Assembly: GCA_016282495.1 (NCBI GenBank)
Contig: JAEEKR010000027.1
Span: 1 to 34,773 of the forward strand
Length of the DNA: 34,773 nucleotides
Direction: 5' to 3'
Origin: Candidatus Saccharimonadota bacterium
Lineage (GTDB): Bacteria > Patescibacteriota > Saccharimonadia > Saccharimonadales > Saccharimonadaceae
Below are positions 7,045 to 17,034 of the stretch, in pieces; position 1 is the first letter of the stretch; every line of letters begins with the position of its first letter. The notes beneath the pieces are model-generated. The model saw only the letters and a program-made list of their open reading frames with translations. It was not told the DNA's origin and did no database searches. Both the position numbers and the translations under genes were made by a program.

Positions 7045-7813
7045 AGAGATATCCGCCGTGAATTACTGACTCTTTAGGATATTTTGCAGGGACAAGCTTT
7101 GGAAGTTTTTTGAATGATTTTTTAAGTTCTTTCTTCAAAGGCTTTTCGAAATCTTTAAAAAGCATGCCGATTGGACCACCAATAATAATGACTTTTGGAT
7201 TGATATTTTTAATGATACCAGTGAGACCGAGTGACATACGTTTGGCGATATCGAGAAACGCCTCCGCGCCTTTAACATCAGTGGCCTGGCAACCATAAGT
7301 GGCGCCAATGGCGTTAGCGGAAGCGATATCTTCCCATTCTAAGAGTTGGCCGTTGAAAGTGTATTTTTGATGACCAGGCTCAAAAGAAGAGGATTCTGGC
7401 AAGAGTTTGCCATTTTTCGCAATGCCACCGCCGATGCCTGTACTGAAGGTAAGATAGATAGTTTTTTTGTGGTAGCGATGTGCCTCATAAATTGTGGCGA
7501 GATCGGCATCATTGACGAAAAATATGGGGGCGGAGTTGAATAAATTTTTTATTGGATCAAAAAAGCTAAGGTGTTGGTTCTCCCAATTTAGGTTGCCGAG
7601 TTTGAAAGTGGTGCCAGAGATTTTTCCGGGTAGAGCTATGACAATTTTTTCAATGGAATAGGCCTTAAAGTCTTGAAGACCCTGTAGCAAGTCAGAGAGG
7701 AATGTGCTCTGTTTTTTGTTAGTGAAGAATTTGAAACTTTTGATTTTTTGACCGCGTTTGTTAAACACGGCAATGAGAGTTTTTGTACCTCCGATATCGA
7801 TAGCTAGAAACAT
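7028..7813 (-). CDS. ROK-family sugar kinase/regulator
   Basis: MFLAIDIGGTKTLIAV; LTFSTGIGGGI; FEPGH; KVIIIGGPIG; start 6 nt after TATAAT. Confidence 0.88.
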   Translation of the reverse strand: MFLAIDIGGTKTLIAVFNKRGQKIKSFKFFTNKKQSTFLSDLLQGLQDFKAYSIEKIVIALPGKISGTTFKLGNLNWENQHLSFFDPIKNLFNSAPIFFVNDADLATIYEAHRYHKKTIYLTFSTGIGGGIAKNGKLLPESSSFEPGHQKYTFNGQLLEWEDIASANAIGATYGCQATDVKGAEAFLDIAKRMSLGLTGIIKNINPKVIIIGGPIGMLFKDFEKPLKKELKKSFKKLPKLVPAKYPKESVIHGGYLYAKTH

Positions 7814-7906
7814 ATTTTTATTATAGCATCTGCAAGGTAAATAATTGAGTTTTTTAAACCTTTTTGTTATTATTAGAATAATATAAGCATAAACGGGAAC
7901 AAAACA

Positions 7907-9349
7907 ATGGAGGATGGGCAAAATAATAACGACTCGTCGGATGAGGTGAAAGTGCGAGTTGGTGATAACACAGATGACAATATGGCTTCTGATGTGGAAG
8001 ATCTTCAATCAGAAGAAGAGGAGCTAGAAAGGCTTTCGGCTGAAGTGTCATCAGATTTTAATGATAATGCACAAAATGAAACGAAGGATGTTCCAGTAGA
8101 AGAACCTAAAATACTGAATACGACTGTAGATAATTCATATAGCGAAAGAGGCCATGTTTATAAAAATAGGGCTTTTTATGCGTTTAGATATGTTATTATG
8201 CTTCTGACTGGCGGTAGTTTTATTGCATCTCTTATTTCTATTCTTTCGATAACGATTTCTAAGTGGGTAGACAAAGATTTTAGTGTACCTTATTGGGCTG
8301 GACCGTTTTATGCCAATATGGTAACAGTGGTAGTTATTTTGGGGCTTATTCACTTATTTATTTCGCTTACGGTGGGTGCAAATTGGAAACCAGAAGATGG
8401 CGAAAAGAGACGTTACCCAGCTGTATTATCGGTGATTTATAGTGTGGCTTTGGGTGTGTCCGCCATAACATATCTTGTACTATTCTTGGGTACTCTGTTT
8501 GGCTCAATGATAGACCTCAATGATGCCAAAAATAAAGATATACTTGAACAATTTCTGATCAGTTTAACGGCAATTGCCATTCTGAGCTTTGCGCTTGCTT
8601 ACAAGTTAGATCTGTTCAAGAGGATGCAGAAGGCTATTTATGTGCTTGTGATGGGGGCGGTTGCGGTAGCTGGAGTGACATTGTTCATGGTATTTCCAGC
8701 AAAGGAAGTTAGGGAAGCGGTACATGATGATAATGTGGCTAGTGATCTCACGACTATAGAATTGGCAATAGGCGAGTATTATAAAAAAGAAGATAATTTG
8801 CCAGCAGATTTGAACGATCTAACGATCACTTCTGAGAAGAACAATAATAAGCCATATCTTGATAAGGACAATTTGAACTATGGAATAAAAGGATATGAAT
8901 ATACGATAACTAGTAGCGGAAGCGGTGGGCGAAGGTATTATTATTCGTCTCCGCAGTATCAGGTTTGTGCTGAATTCAAAACTAATACAATTGATGATGA
9001 CGATAGGTCTCCGTATTATTCATATGGAAGTTATGGCTACAGATATCATGAAAGTGGAAGATATTGTTTTGATAGAAGTGTGAATGGAAGAAGTGTCATC
9101 TATGATGATTACGACTATTATAATTCTGGTTCTAATAATTATTATAAAGATGAGGATGAGGAAGGGGGAGAAGATGATATCACCGCAAGCATTAGGGATG
9201 CTTTAGACGATTTTAATGCCAGTAGTGATGGTAGTTGTACGGAAGTTGAAATTACCAAGGATGGAGTTAAGTGTTCAGATGACGATAATAACGATGAAGA
9301 CGAATACAATTGGTCGTGGCTTGATGATGATGAAGAAACGAATGAATAG
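7907..9349 (+). CDS. multi-TM membrane protein with C-terminal pilin-like domain and acidic/Tyr-rich tail
   Basis: Several hydrophobic helices, then SDLTTIELAIGEYYKKEDNLPADLNDL..YQVCAEFKT..GRYCFD. Confidence 0.75.
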   Translation: MEDGQNNNDSSDEVKVRVGDNTDDNMASDVEDLQSEEEELERLSAEVSSDFNDNAQNETKDVPVEEPKILNTTVDNSYSERGHVYKNRAFYAFRYVIMLLTGGSFIASLISILSITISKWVDKDFSVPYWAGPFYANMVTVVVILGLIHLFISLTVGANWKPEDGEKRRYPAVLSVIYSVALGVSAITYLVLFLGTLFGSMIDLNDAKNKDILEQFLISLTAIAILSFALAYKLDLFKRMQKAIYVLVMGAVAVAGVTLFMVFPAKEVREAVHDDNVASDLTTIELAIGEYYKKEDNLPADLNDLTITSEKNNNKPYLDKDNLNYGIKGYEYTITSSGSGGRRYYYSSPQYQVCAEFKTNTIDDDDRSPYYSYGSYGYRYHESGRYCFDRSVNGRSVIYDDYDYYNSGSNNYYKDEDEEGGEDDITASIRDALDDFNASSDGSCTEVEITKDGVKCSDDDNNDEDEYNWSWLDDDEETNE

Positions 9350-9435
9350 ATTATAAAAACCAAACCTGGATGGGTAGCTTCTGCTACCCATCTTTACTTT
9401 TTCGCTTATTTTTGGTAGAATTAAGGGATATTGGG

Positions 9436-9473
9436 CCCGTTCAAAAGGGTAGAGGGGTGCTTTTTTGAACGGG
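9436..9473 (+). promoter_or_regulatory. hairpin in rpsA 5' leader
   Basis: CCCGTTCAAAA..TTTTGAACGGG perfect 11-bp stem upstream of rpsA SD. Confidence 0.75.
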
Positions 9474-9496
9474 TCTAAGGAAGGAAAAATAATATA

Positions 9497-10582
9497 ATGG
9501 CTAAAGATGCCAAAAAAATAACAATGGATGAATTGTTGGAAGCTTCCAGCGATTCTGTTAAAAAAGCGATTGCTGGGGATACTGTACAGGGTACGGTGTT
9601 GTCAGTAAAAAAACACGAAATCTTAATTGATCTTGGAGCACAAGGTGTTGGCCTAGTTCCTCGTCGTGAGGCTTCGTTTGCAAAAAATCTAAAGGTCGGG
9701 GATGAGGTTTCTGCATCAGTAATCGATCCAGAGATGGATGATGGCTATGTGCTACTATCTCTACGCAAAGCAGTCAAGGATAAAGGCTGGGACGAAATTC
9801 AAGCCAAACTTGATAACGCCGAGATTGTCAGCGTGGTACCATTCGATGCTAACAGAGGTGGTTTATTGGTAGAATACGAAGGTATTCGTGGGTTCCTACC
9901 TGTTTCACAACTTTCTGCAGAGCATTATCCAAGAGTTGGTTCTGCCGACAAAGACGAGATTTTGCAAAGATTGAACTCCCTAGTTGGAAAATCTATCAAA
10001 GTTCGTATTCTTGACGCAATCAAGAAAGAAAACAAGCTTATCTTCTCTGAGAAGGAAGCTGTTAAAGATGGTCTTGCTGCTAGATTCGCCGAACTCAACA
10101 TCGGTGACACCGTAAAAGGTGTAGTTACTGGCGTAGTAGACTTTGGTGTATTCGTAAACGTAGACGGTATCGAAGGTTTGATCCACATTTCCGAGATTTC
10201 TTGGGAACGTGTAAATAGCCCATCTGATTACGTTAAGGTTGGCGATACGATCGAGGCCAAGATTATCGCTATCGACAAAGAACGCTTGTCTCTTTCGATG
10301 AAGCAACTCGTGGAAGATCCATGGCTATCAGAGGTAGAAAATCTTAAGAAAGGTTCAAAAGTTGAGGGAACGATTACTCGTATTACTCCATTTGGTGCTT
10401 TTGTGCAGATTTCTCCAGCTGTTGAAGCTTTGATGCACGTATCTGAGCTTGGCGAAGGTAGCGATGTTGATCCAGAGAAAGTGTTTACCTTGAACGAACG
10501 CAAAGAGTTTAAGGTGCTCGACATCGACAAAGAAGGTCGCAAGATTTCTCTATCTATCGTTGATAAAAAAGCTAAGAAATAA
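9497..10582 (+). CDS. rpsA: 30S ribosomal protein S1
   Basis: Four S1 RNA-binding repeats (GDTVKGVVTGVVDFGVFVNVDGIEGLIHISEISW). Confidence 0.93.
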   Translation: MAKDAKKITMDELLEASSDSVKKAIAGDTVQGTVLSVKKHEILIDLGAQGVGLVPRREASFAKNLKVGDEVSASVIDPEMDDGYVLLSLRKAVKDKGWDEIQAKLDNAEIVSVVPFDANRGGLLVEYEGIRGFLPVSQLSAEHYPRVGSADKDEILQRLNSLVGKSIKVRILDAIKKENKLIFSEKEAVKDGLAARFAELNIGDTVKGVVTGVVDFGVFVNVDGIEGLIHISEISWERVNSPSDYVKVGDTIEAKIIAIDKERLSLSMKQLVEDPWLSEVENLKKGSKVEGTITRITPFGAFVQISPAVEALMHVSELGEGSDVDPEKVFTLNERKEFKVLDIDKEGRKISLSIVDKKAKK

Positions 10583-10593
10583 GCTTTAAACAA

Positions 10594-10620
10594 AAAACGG
10601 CCTTTAGGGGCCGTTTTTTT
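10594..10620 (+). terminator. intrinsic terminator
   Basis: AAAACGGCCtttaggGGCCGTTTTTTT. Confidence 0.9.
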
Positions 10621-10640
10621 GGTGGGTGTATAATTGGGGT

Positions 10641-10889
10641 ATGGAAGATAAAAGATTTAAAAAGCACGGGGTTTATAGGCATTTTAAGGGCGGAATGTAT
10701 ATTCTTGAAGATGTGGCGTTTCATAGTGAGACAGAAGAGAAAATGGTAGTCTACCGAGCGCTTTATGGTGAGGGGAAGGTGTGGTGTCGGCCTTATTATA
10801 TGTTTTTTGCGGAGGTTGACCATGAAAAATACCCTGAAGTAAAGCAAAAATATCGGTTTGAGCTGATAGATCTAGAGGATAAGACGTAA
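10641..10889 (+). CDS. DUF1653 family protein
   Basis: HGVYRHFKGGMYILEDVAFHSETEEKMVVYRALYGEGKVWCRPYYMFF; ATG 6 nt after TATAAT. Confidence 0.85.
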   Translation: MEDKRFKKHGVYRHFKGGMYILEDVAFHSETEEKMVVYRALYGEGKVWCRPYYMFFAEVDHEKYPEVKQKYRFELIDLEDKT

Positions 10890-10935
10890 GAATTCTCTTT
10901 ATTTGTGAAATTTTTGTGATATAATTAGAGAACAA

Positions 10936-11010
10936 TCCCGGGTAGCTCAATGGTGGAGCAAGAAGCTGTTAACTTCGAGGTTGCCGGTTCGAGCCCGGCC
11001 CCGGGAGCCA
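10936..11010 (+). tRNA. tRNA-Asn(GUU), CCA encoded
   Basis: Cloverleaf, anticodon loop CTGTTAA, acceptor TCCCGGG/CCCGGGA, ends GCCA. Confidence 0.95.
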
Positions 11011-11016
11011 GAGAAA

Positions 11017-11038
11017 TGGCCTTTGAGGGCCTTTTTTG
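11017..11038 (+). terminator. tRNA-Asn terminator
   Basis: TGGCCtttgagGGCCTTTTTT. Confidence 0.7.
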
Positions 11039-11115
11039 TTGGCACATTAGGGGAAAATGTGGTAAAATAGGAGGAACTTGTTTTTTTGATATTATTTTTA
11101 ACAGAAAGGAGCAAA

Positions 11116-12885
11116 ATGGAAGAAAAAACGATACAGCTTGCTGGTTCTATCACTGTTGATGAACTTTCCAAAGCATTGGGCCTTTCTGTAACTGAATTAA
11201 TCGGCACACTCTTTAAAAATGGAATTGTGGCTACGATTAATCAGAGATTAGATTTTGAAACCGCTTCAATCATTATCGACGAGCTTGGTCTTAAAAATGT
11301 GAAGTTAGAGCGCAAGAATACCGCTACTAAAACTACAGAAGGATTCAGACACGAGTTGTCTGATAAAGCCATCTCTCGTCCACCAGTGGTGGCAGTGATG
11401 GGCCATGTTGACCATGGTAAAACTACGCTTCTTGATACACTTCTCCATAAGAAAACCGTAGAAGGTGAGGCTGGTGGCATTACACAGCATATTTCGGCTT
11501 ATCAGCTTGAGCATAATGATCGCATGATCACCTTTCTTGATACCCCTGGGCATGAGGCTTTTGCGGCGATTCGTCAGCACGGTGCAATGCTTACCGACAT
11601 CGTAGTAATTGTGGTGGCGGCAGATGATGGCGTAAAACCACAGACCGTAGAAGCTATTAAGTTTGCTCAGAGCGCGAATGCTAAGATTATTGTGGCAATT
11701 AACAAGATCGACCGCGAAGGGGCAGATATCCCAAGAACGATGGCAGATTTGGCCCAACATGGCCTTCAGCCAGAAGAATGGGGCGGCGATATTGTGATGG
11801 TGCCAATTTCGGCTAAAAGAGGTGATAACCTCGAAAAATTACTTGATATGATATTGCTCACGGCTGATATCGAGGAGCTCAAAGCCGATATAGATATCCC
11901 AGCAGAAGGATTGGTGATTGAATCTCATATGGAAGTGGGGAAGGGTTCGGTCGTAAATCTTTTGGTGACTGGCGGCGAACTAAAAACCGGTGACTTTATC
12001 GTAGCTGGTTCTAGTTTTGGTAAAATCCGCACGATGTTGGATTTTAGAGGTAAACCAAAGGGTAAAGCTACTCCATCTACCCCTGTTACGGTCACTGGCT
12101 TTAAGGAACTTCCAAACTTTGGCGATCGATTTGTAGAGGTCAAAGATGAGAAAACAGCTCGCAAAATGGCACTTCTTAATGCTCAAAATCAAGCCAATGA
12201 GCTTGCTTCGGCCAATGTCACCTCTAATGACCTTCTTAGAATGATGAATACAGTTGATAATACTAAGATGTTTAATGTGATTATTAAAGGCGACGTGCTT
12301 GGTTCAGTAACGAGCGTAGTAGATTCTCTTAAGATGATTGATACTAAGGGAGAAGTTACGCTTAATATTGTGGCGACTGGCGTAGGCGATGTAACAGAGA
12401 ACGATGTTTATATGGCAGTGGGTGAGAACACTGTGATTTATGGTTTTAATGTGACAGTGCCAACGAACATCTCTAAGATGGCGGCAAGGGATGGAGTCTC
12501 GATTCGTACTTATAAAGTGATTTATGAGCTCCTTGATGACGCAAAACATTCTATGGAAGATTTGCTTGACGCAGAGGTAGTAGAGGAAGATATGGGCGAA
12601 ATGAAGATAATGGGCGTGTTTAGAACAGAGAAGAGTTCGATTATTGCTGGTGGTGAAGTTTTGAAAGGCAAAGTTGAAGCCAAGATGCTTGGGCGCGTGG
12701 TGCGTGACAAGCAATATATCGGCGAAGTTGAAGTTGAAAGTGTCCAAAAAGAAAAGATTGATGTAAAAGAGCTGGTTGAAGGCGAAATTGGTGGTTTGGC
12801 CCTTAAAACTACCAAGAAAATTACGATGGAAATCGGAGATAGAATTAAATTCTTTGTGAGAGAATTGAAAAAGAAAACGCTTTAA
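11116..12885 (+). CDS. infB: translation initiation factor IF-2
   Basis: SD aaagga; GHVDHGKTTLLD, DTPGHEAF, NKID GTPase motifs. Confidence 0.97.
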   Translation: MEEKTIQLAGSITVDELSKALGLSVTELIGTLFKNGIVATINQRLDFETASIIIDELGLKNVKLERKNTATKTTEGFRHELSDKAISRPPVVAVMGHVDHGKTTLLDTLLHKKTVEGEAGGITQHISAYQLEHNDRMITFLDTPGHEAFAAIRQHGAMLTDIVVIVVAADDGVKPQTVEAIKFAQSANAKIIVAINKIDREGADIPRTMADLAQHGLQPEEWGGDIVMVPISAKRGDNLEKLLDMILLTADIEELKADIDIPAEGLVIESHMEVGKGSVVNLLVTGGELKTGDFIVAGSSFGKIRTMLDFRGKPKGKATPSTPVTVTGFKELPNFGDRFVEVKDEKTARKMALLNAQNQANELASANVTSNDLLRMMNTVDNTKMFNVIIKGDVLGSVTSVVDSLKMIDTKGEVTLNIVATGVGDVTENDVYMAVGENTVIYGFNVTVPTNISKMAARDGVSIRTYKVIYELLDDAKHSMEDLLDAEVVEEDMGEMKIMGVFRTEKSSIIAGGEVLKGKVEAKMLGRVVRDKQYIGEVEVESVQKEKIDVKELVEGEIGGLALKTTKKITMEIGDRIKFFVRELKKKTL

Positions 12886-12914
12886 GTTAAAATAAAGAAA
12901 AATGGGAGGTAAAA

Positions 12915-13205
12915 ATGCAGTTTGATGAACAATTTTTAAGCGATATTGGGCTAGATGATATGCCTGAAGAACAGAAAAAGGCTTTTTTGGATTACGCCCA
13001 AGAAGAGCTGGAGGTGAGAATTGGCGAAAAGATTAGTGAGGGTATGACCGAGGAACAGCTTAATGAGTTTGATGCTATAGAGGATCAAGAACTGGCAGTT
13101 CAGTGGTTAGATGCTAATAGGCCAGATTATAAAGAAGTAGTGGCAAGAGTAGTGGAAGATTTTAAAAACGAAATTGCTTCTAATAAAGATCAAATTGCGG
13201 CTTAA
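12915..13205 (+). CDS. DUF5663-like small acidic protein
   Basis: SD ggagg; LDDMPEEQKKAFLDYAQEELEVRIGEKISEGMTEEQLNEFD. Confidence 0.75.
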   Translation: MQFDEQFLSDIGLDDMPEEQKKAFLDYAQEELEVRIGEKISEGMTEEQLNEFDAIEDQELAVQWLDANRPDYKEVVARVVEDFKNEIASNKDQIAA

Positions 13206-13206
13206 C

Positions 13207-13233
13207 AAAATAATAACCCTTCAGGGTTATTTT
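13207..13233. terminator. intrinsic terminator
   Basis: AATAACCCttcaGGGTTATTTTTT. Confidence 0.85.
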
Positions 13234-14009
13234 TTGTAACCATTAAGAAAGGATTTTGCATCCATAGGTTTTTTGCCTTCTGGTTGGACGCGATCAATGG
13301 CGATAGTTTGGCCATCTTTACACTTTAGTGGTAGTACTGCGGTCTCACCCTGCTTTAATATATGAGCTTCTAAAATGATGCAATTTTGGCCATAAAAGGG
13401 GTATTTTGGTTTTGGAAAGCCTTGATAGGCAACAATTTTACGAAGTGTTTCTTCGGCTGTATCTGAATCTGGGGTGAGATTCGACATTGATTTATCAAGT
13501 TTTTGGGTGAAAGTTGCGTTTGCTTCATCTTGATTGATTGGGATAGGGAGATGGGTGAGATTTTCTGCAAGCCAATTAGCGCCCGTTTCGGAGAGATTTT
13601 GATAGATTAAATCTTTATTTAAGGGGAGATTTGATAGAGTGGCTTGATAATAAATTGGGCCAGCATCCATAGACTTTACGAGTTTCATAATAGAGACGGA
13701 AAATTCATTATCTCCGCTCAAAATGGCGGTTTCAATTGGGGAAGCTCCGCGATATTTAGGAAGGAGGGAAGGGTGGATATTCAAAATACCTTCAGGCTCA
13801 AAGAGGTTTAGAACATCTTCTTTAATGATTACACCAAAGGAGGCAAGGACACCATGAGCTTTAGGATGTGTTTTTTTGAGGTTTTTTACGGTTTCAAGGT
13901 CGGCTTTTTCTCGGGCGTGAAAAATAATTTGGCATTGTTGCTCTAGGATATTCTTAGCGTAGTCGGCGAGAGGACCGTTGCCGAAAAAGATAATTTTTTC
14001 TTTATTCAT
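13227..14009 (-). CDS. fmt: methionyl-tRNA formyltransferase (short form)
   Basis: NIHPSLLPKYRGASPIETAILSGD; overlaps def. Confidence 0.92.
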   Translation of the reverse strand: MNKEKIIFFGNGPLADYAKNILEQQCQIIFHAREKADLETVKNLKKTHPKAHGVLASFGVIIKEDVLNLFEPEGILNIHPSLLPKYRGASPIETAILSGDNEFSVSIMKLVKSMDAGPIYYQATLSNLPLNKDLIYQNLSETGANWLAENLTHLPIPINQDEANATFTQKLDKSMSNLTPDSDTAEETLRKIVAYQGFPKPKYPFYGQNCIILEAHILKQGETAVLPLKCKDGQTIAIDRVQPEGKKPMDAKSFLNGYKK

Positions 14010-14574
14010 CAGGGAAAAGCTTCTTATTGTTTTTAATTTCTTTATCGTAGTCTACTGGGTCCAAGTCACCTTTGTCGTTCATCTTGAAGAAGGCATCTTT
14101 TTGATCTTTGATGTGGTCGATGAAAAGAATGCCATCTAGATGGTCTATTTCGTGAAGGAGGACGCGGGCGAGGGAGGCATCGGCTTTAATACGGACTTCG
14201 GTGCCATCTTCAAGCATGGCTTTTATGCGGGCTTTAGTAGGGCGGGGAACTTTGCCATAGAGAAAAGGAACAGAGAGGCAACCCTCGTAGTCGACTTCAA
14301 TTTTACCTTCGGTCTTAATTACCTCTGGATCGATTAAAGCGGTAAAATTAGAGTTTTTCTTGTTCTCCATGTCGTCGCGAATAATGATAATACGTTTATT
14401 AATCCCTAGTTGAGGAGCGGCCATAGCAGCAGAAAGCTCGTATGGGTGTTTTTCTTCCCAGGCAAGAGAAGCTTTAACCATTTCAGCAATAATTTCCTGG
14501 TCTTCTTCGGTTACGAATTTAACTTTTTTGGATTTTGTCCTCAGTCTTGGATCTGGAGTGGTAATAATTTTCAT
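14002..14574 (-). CDS. def: peptide deformylase
   Basis: AAPQLGINKR, EGCLSVP, HEIDHLDG motifs; ATG 6 nt after TATAAT. Confidence 0.95.
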   Translation of the reverse strand: MKIITTPDPRLRTKSKKVKFVTEEDQEIIAEMVKASLAWEEKHPYELSAAMAAPQLGINKRIIIIRDDMENKKNSNFTALIDPEVIKTEGKIEVDYEGCLSVPFLYGKVPRPTKARIKAMLEDGTEVRIKADASLARVLLHEIDHLDGILFIDHIKDQKDAFFKMNDKGDLDPVDYDKEIKNNKKLFPDE

Positions 14575-14676
14575 AGGCTAATTATAACATAAACTGATTA
14601 ACAGGGAAAGCATAAGGGTTTGTTGACAGGTTAGTAAAAATAGCATAAGCTTAAGGAAAATAAGGAAAGGATCTAG

Positions 14677-15003
14677 ATGAAATACTTATTGATGGCAGTT
14701 TACGGAGTGATTGCGATAATATTTTTCGGCTCTGCGTTATCTTTGTGTATGAAAAGAAAGAAAAAGACAGACAGTATCATATATAGAGCGTATGATAAAA
14801 AGGTCAAAAAATCTGTGCCGCCGATAGTGGTGTTTACTAATATTTTGTTTGGGCTTTGCATGGTCTCCTTTTTTATTGCGTCGGCTTATTATCCACAAAA
14901 CATTTCAACTACACTTTATATTATTTCAGCGTACGCACTTCTAGCTCCGGTGGCAGTAATGCTTATCACTTGGATTTGGATGCAGTTTCATAAGAAGAAA
15001 TAG
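14677..15003 (+). CDS. small multi-TM protein of unknown function
   Basis: SD aaggaaagg; three hydrophobic segments; TTGACA-17-TAAGCT promoter upstream. Confidence 0.7.
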   Translation: MKYLLMAVYGVIAIIFFGSALSLCMKRKKKTDSIIYRAYDKKVKKSVPPIVVFTNILFGLCMVSFFIASAYYPQNISTTLYIISAYALLAPVAVMLITWIWMQFHKKK

Positions 15004-16935
15004 CTATAGGATAGATATTGGATCGAGAGAAATGCTGGCTAGATTTTTGTCGATTTTTTCGAGAGCGGAAAGAAGGGCTTTTCTAGAGGTGGATTTGACG
15101 ATTAGTTGCCAAATGTAGCCGTTGCTTGTACGCTCGTGAAAGGCAGGAGTTGGCAGGGAAACAAAGACGCCAGGGGTTTTTGAGAGTTTGCTGCGAATAT
15201 TTTTGATATGCTTGACTGCAGTGGCCTCAGTTTTGGCGGTTGAAGTGATTTTGGCGAGATAAACAAAGGGTGGGAAGTGTTGTTTTTTGAGTTTAGCGAC
15301 TTCATAGTTATAAAAACCGGAATAGTCACTCTTGATAGCGGTAGTAATGGCGGGATGATCTGGTTGATAGGTTTGAACTATGGCGTGAGCTTTGTCGGAA
15401 TGGCCACGTCCAATGCGGCCGATAACCTGAGTAAGAAGCTCAAAAGTACGTTCCTCGGCGGAATAATCAGGGAGAGAAAGGCCGGCGTCGGCCTGGATAA
15501 CACCGACGGTGGCGAGATTCGGGAGGTCGAGACCCTTGGCGAGAGTTTGAGTTCCAATGATAATGTCGATTTTGCCGGATTTTACCTCTGTGTATAAGGA
15601 ATCTAGACTGTTTGTTTTGTTGTTATCGCCATCAAAACGGGCGATTTTGGCGGTTTTGAAGAGTTTTTTAAGCTCTGATTCCAAGAGTTTTGTACCGAAG
15701 CCCTTGTGAATTATATCTGGATGATGACATTCTGGGCAGCTGGTAGGGACAGGGGATTGATGTCCGCAGGTGTGGCAAAATAGAAGGTATTTGTCGGCGT
15801 GGAGCGTAAGAGGTAAATAACAGTTTGGGCAGAGTGCTTGCCAGCCGCATTTGGCACAGATGGTAAGAGGTGCCGAGCCGCGGCGATTATGAAAGATTAG
15901 AGTTTGTTTGTGGTTTGCAAGGTTTTCTTCGATAGAATGGATAAGAGAATTAGAAAAATAGCGATTTTTGGTGAAATTATCACGTTTTTTAAAATCGATG
16001 ATTTCGACTTTTGGCGGAGTGGTTTTTTTGGCTTTTTCAGTGAGGGTGACTAGAGAATTTTTAGATTTTGCGAGGTAATAATCTTGGGCGAGAGGAGTAG
16101 CGGTGCCAAGGACGCAGGAGATTTTTTCGGATTTAGCGATAAAACTGGCGAGACGAAGAGCGGAATACTTAGGTGCGTTCTCTTGGTAAAAGGCAGATTC
16201 GTGGGCTTCATCAATAATAATAAGGCCGAGGTTCTTAAGAGGGGCAAAGAGGGCAGAACGGGGGCCAACGACAATGCGTGGTTCGCTAGAGTTTAGGATT
16301 TCGTCCCAGATTTGATGACGCTCGGATTCGGTTTTTTTAGAGTGAATAAGGGTAACGTTAGTGCCGAAGGTTTCTTCAAAAACTTGGACGAGCTGGGAGG
16401 TGAGGGCGATTTCGGGCACTAAAAGGATGGTGGATTTACCCTTTTTAAGGCATTCTAAGGCCATCTGGAGGTAGATGTTGGTTTTACCACTACCGGTAAC
16501 CCCATGAAGTAGTTTGGTGGCTTCCTGAATGCTCTCAAGGGCTTCTAGGGCCTGTTTTTGGGCGGGGTTAAGGGGGATAATTGGCAATTTTTGGGTTAAT
16601 TTTGGCTTTTTAATTAGTTTTTTACGACGCGATTTTAAAACTCCCTTAGGGATTAAAAGCGTTGCTACGACTGGCAGAGGAATTAGATAATACTTAGAAA
16701 GCCAGAGAGCTGCTTTCAAAAGATGATTTGGTAGAGGTGTTTCGTAAAGAATTTTTGAAATAGGCTTGGTTTTAAAAGCGGGTTTTTGAGTTTTTTTCAC
16801 AACAATGCCGACGATTTCGTTTTTGCCCAGAGGAACAACAACGATTTGGCCAGGCAAAAGTTCCACCTCTGAAGAATAGGTAAGAACGCCAGAATCTTGG
16901 CGGAAAATTTTGGTTGGTATGACCTCATAAAACAT
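15004..16935 (-). CDS. priA: primosomal protein N' (PriA helicase)
   Basis: GVTGSGKTNIYLQ, DEAHESAFYQ, CxxC zinc-binding cluster, GTQTLAKGLDLPN. Confidence 0.94.
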   Translation of the reverse strand: MFYEVIPTKIFRQDSGVLTYSSEVELLPGQIVVVPLGKNEIVGIVVKKTQKPAFKTKPISKILYETPLPNHLLKAALWLSKYYLIPLPVVATLLIPKGVLKSRRKKLIKKPKLTQKLPIIPLNPAQKQALEALESIQEATKLLHGVTGSGKTNIYLQMALECLKKGKSTILLVPEIALTSQLVQVFEETFGTNVTLIHSKKTESERHQIWDEILNSSEPRIVVGPRSALFAPLKNLGLIIIDEAHESAFYQENAPKYSALRLASFIAKSEKISCVLGTATPLAQDYYLAKSKNSLVTLTEKAKKTTPPKVEIIDFKKRDNFTKNRYFSNSLIHSIEENLANHKQTLIFHNRRGSAPLTICAKCGWQALCPNCYLPLTLHADKYLLFCHTCGHQSPVPTSCPECHHPDIIHKGFGTKLLESELKKLFKTAKIARFDGDNNKTNSLDSLYTEVKSGKIDIIIGTQTLAKGLDLPNLATVGVIQADAGLSLPDYSAEERTFELLTQVIGRIGRGHSDKAHAIVQTYQPDHPAITTAIKSDYSGFYNYEVAKLKKQHFPPFVYLAKITSTAKTEATAVKHIKNIRSKLSKTPGVFVSLPTPAFHERTSNGYIWQLIVKSTSRKALLSALEKIDKNLASISLDPISIL

Positions 16936-17034
16936 GTGTAATTAGTATAGCATTAGAGAATAAAATAAAAAAATGTTGTTGAAATTACATGTTTTTCGCG
17001 TATAATAGAGAGAGTAAAAAGGAGAGGTAACTAA

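Noticed and set aside
10950-11159. 69-aa ORF starting inside tRNA-Asn
   Set aside because: Overlaps a clear tRNA and terminator; coincidental
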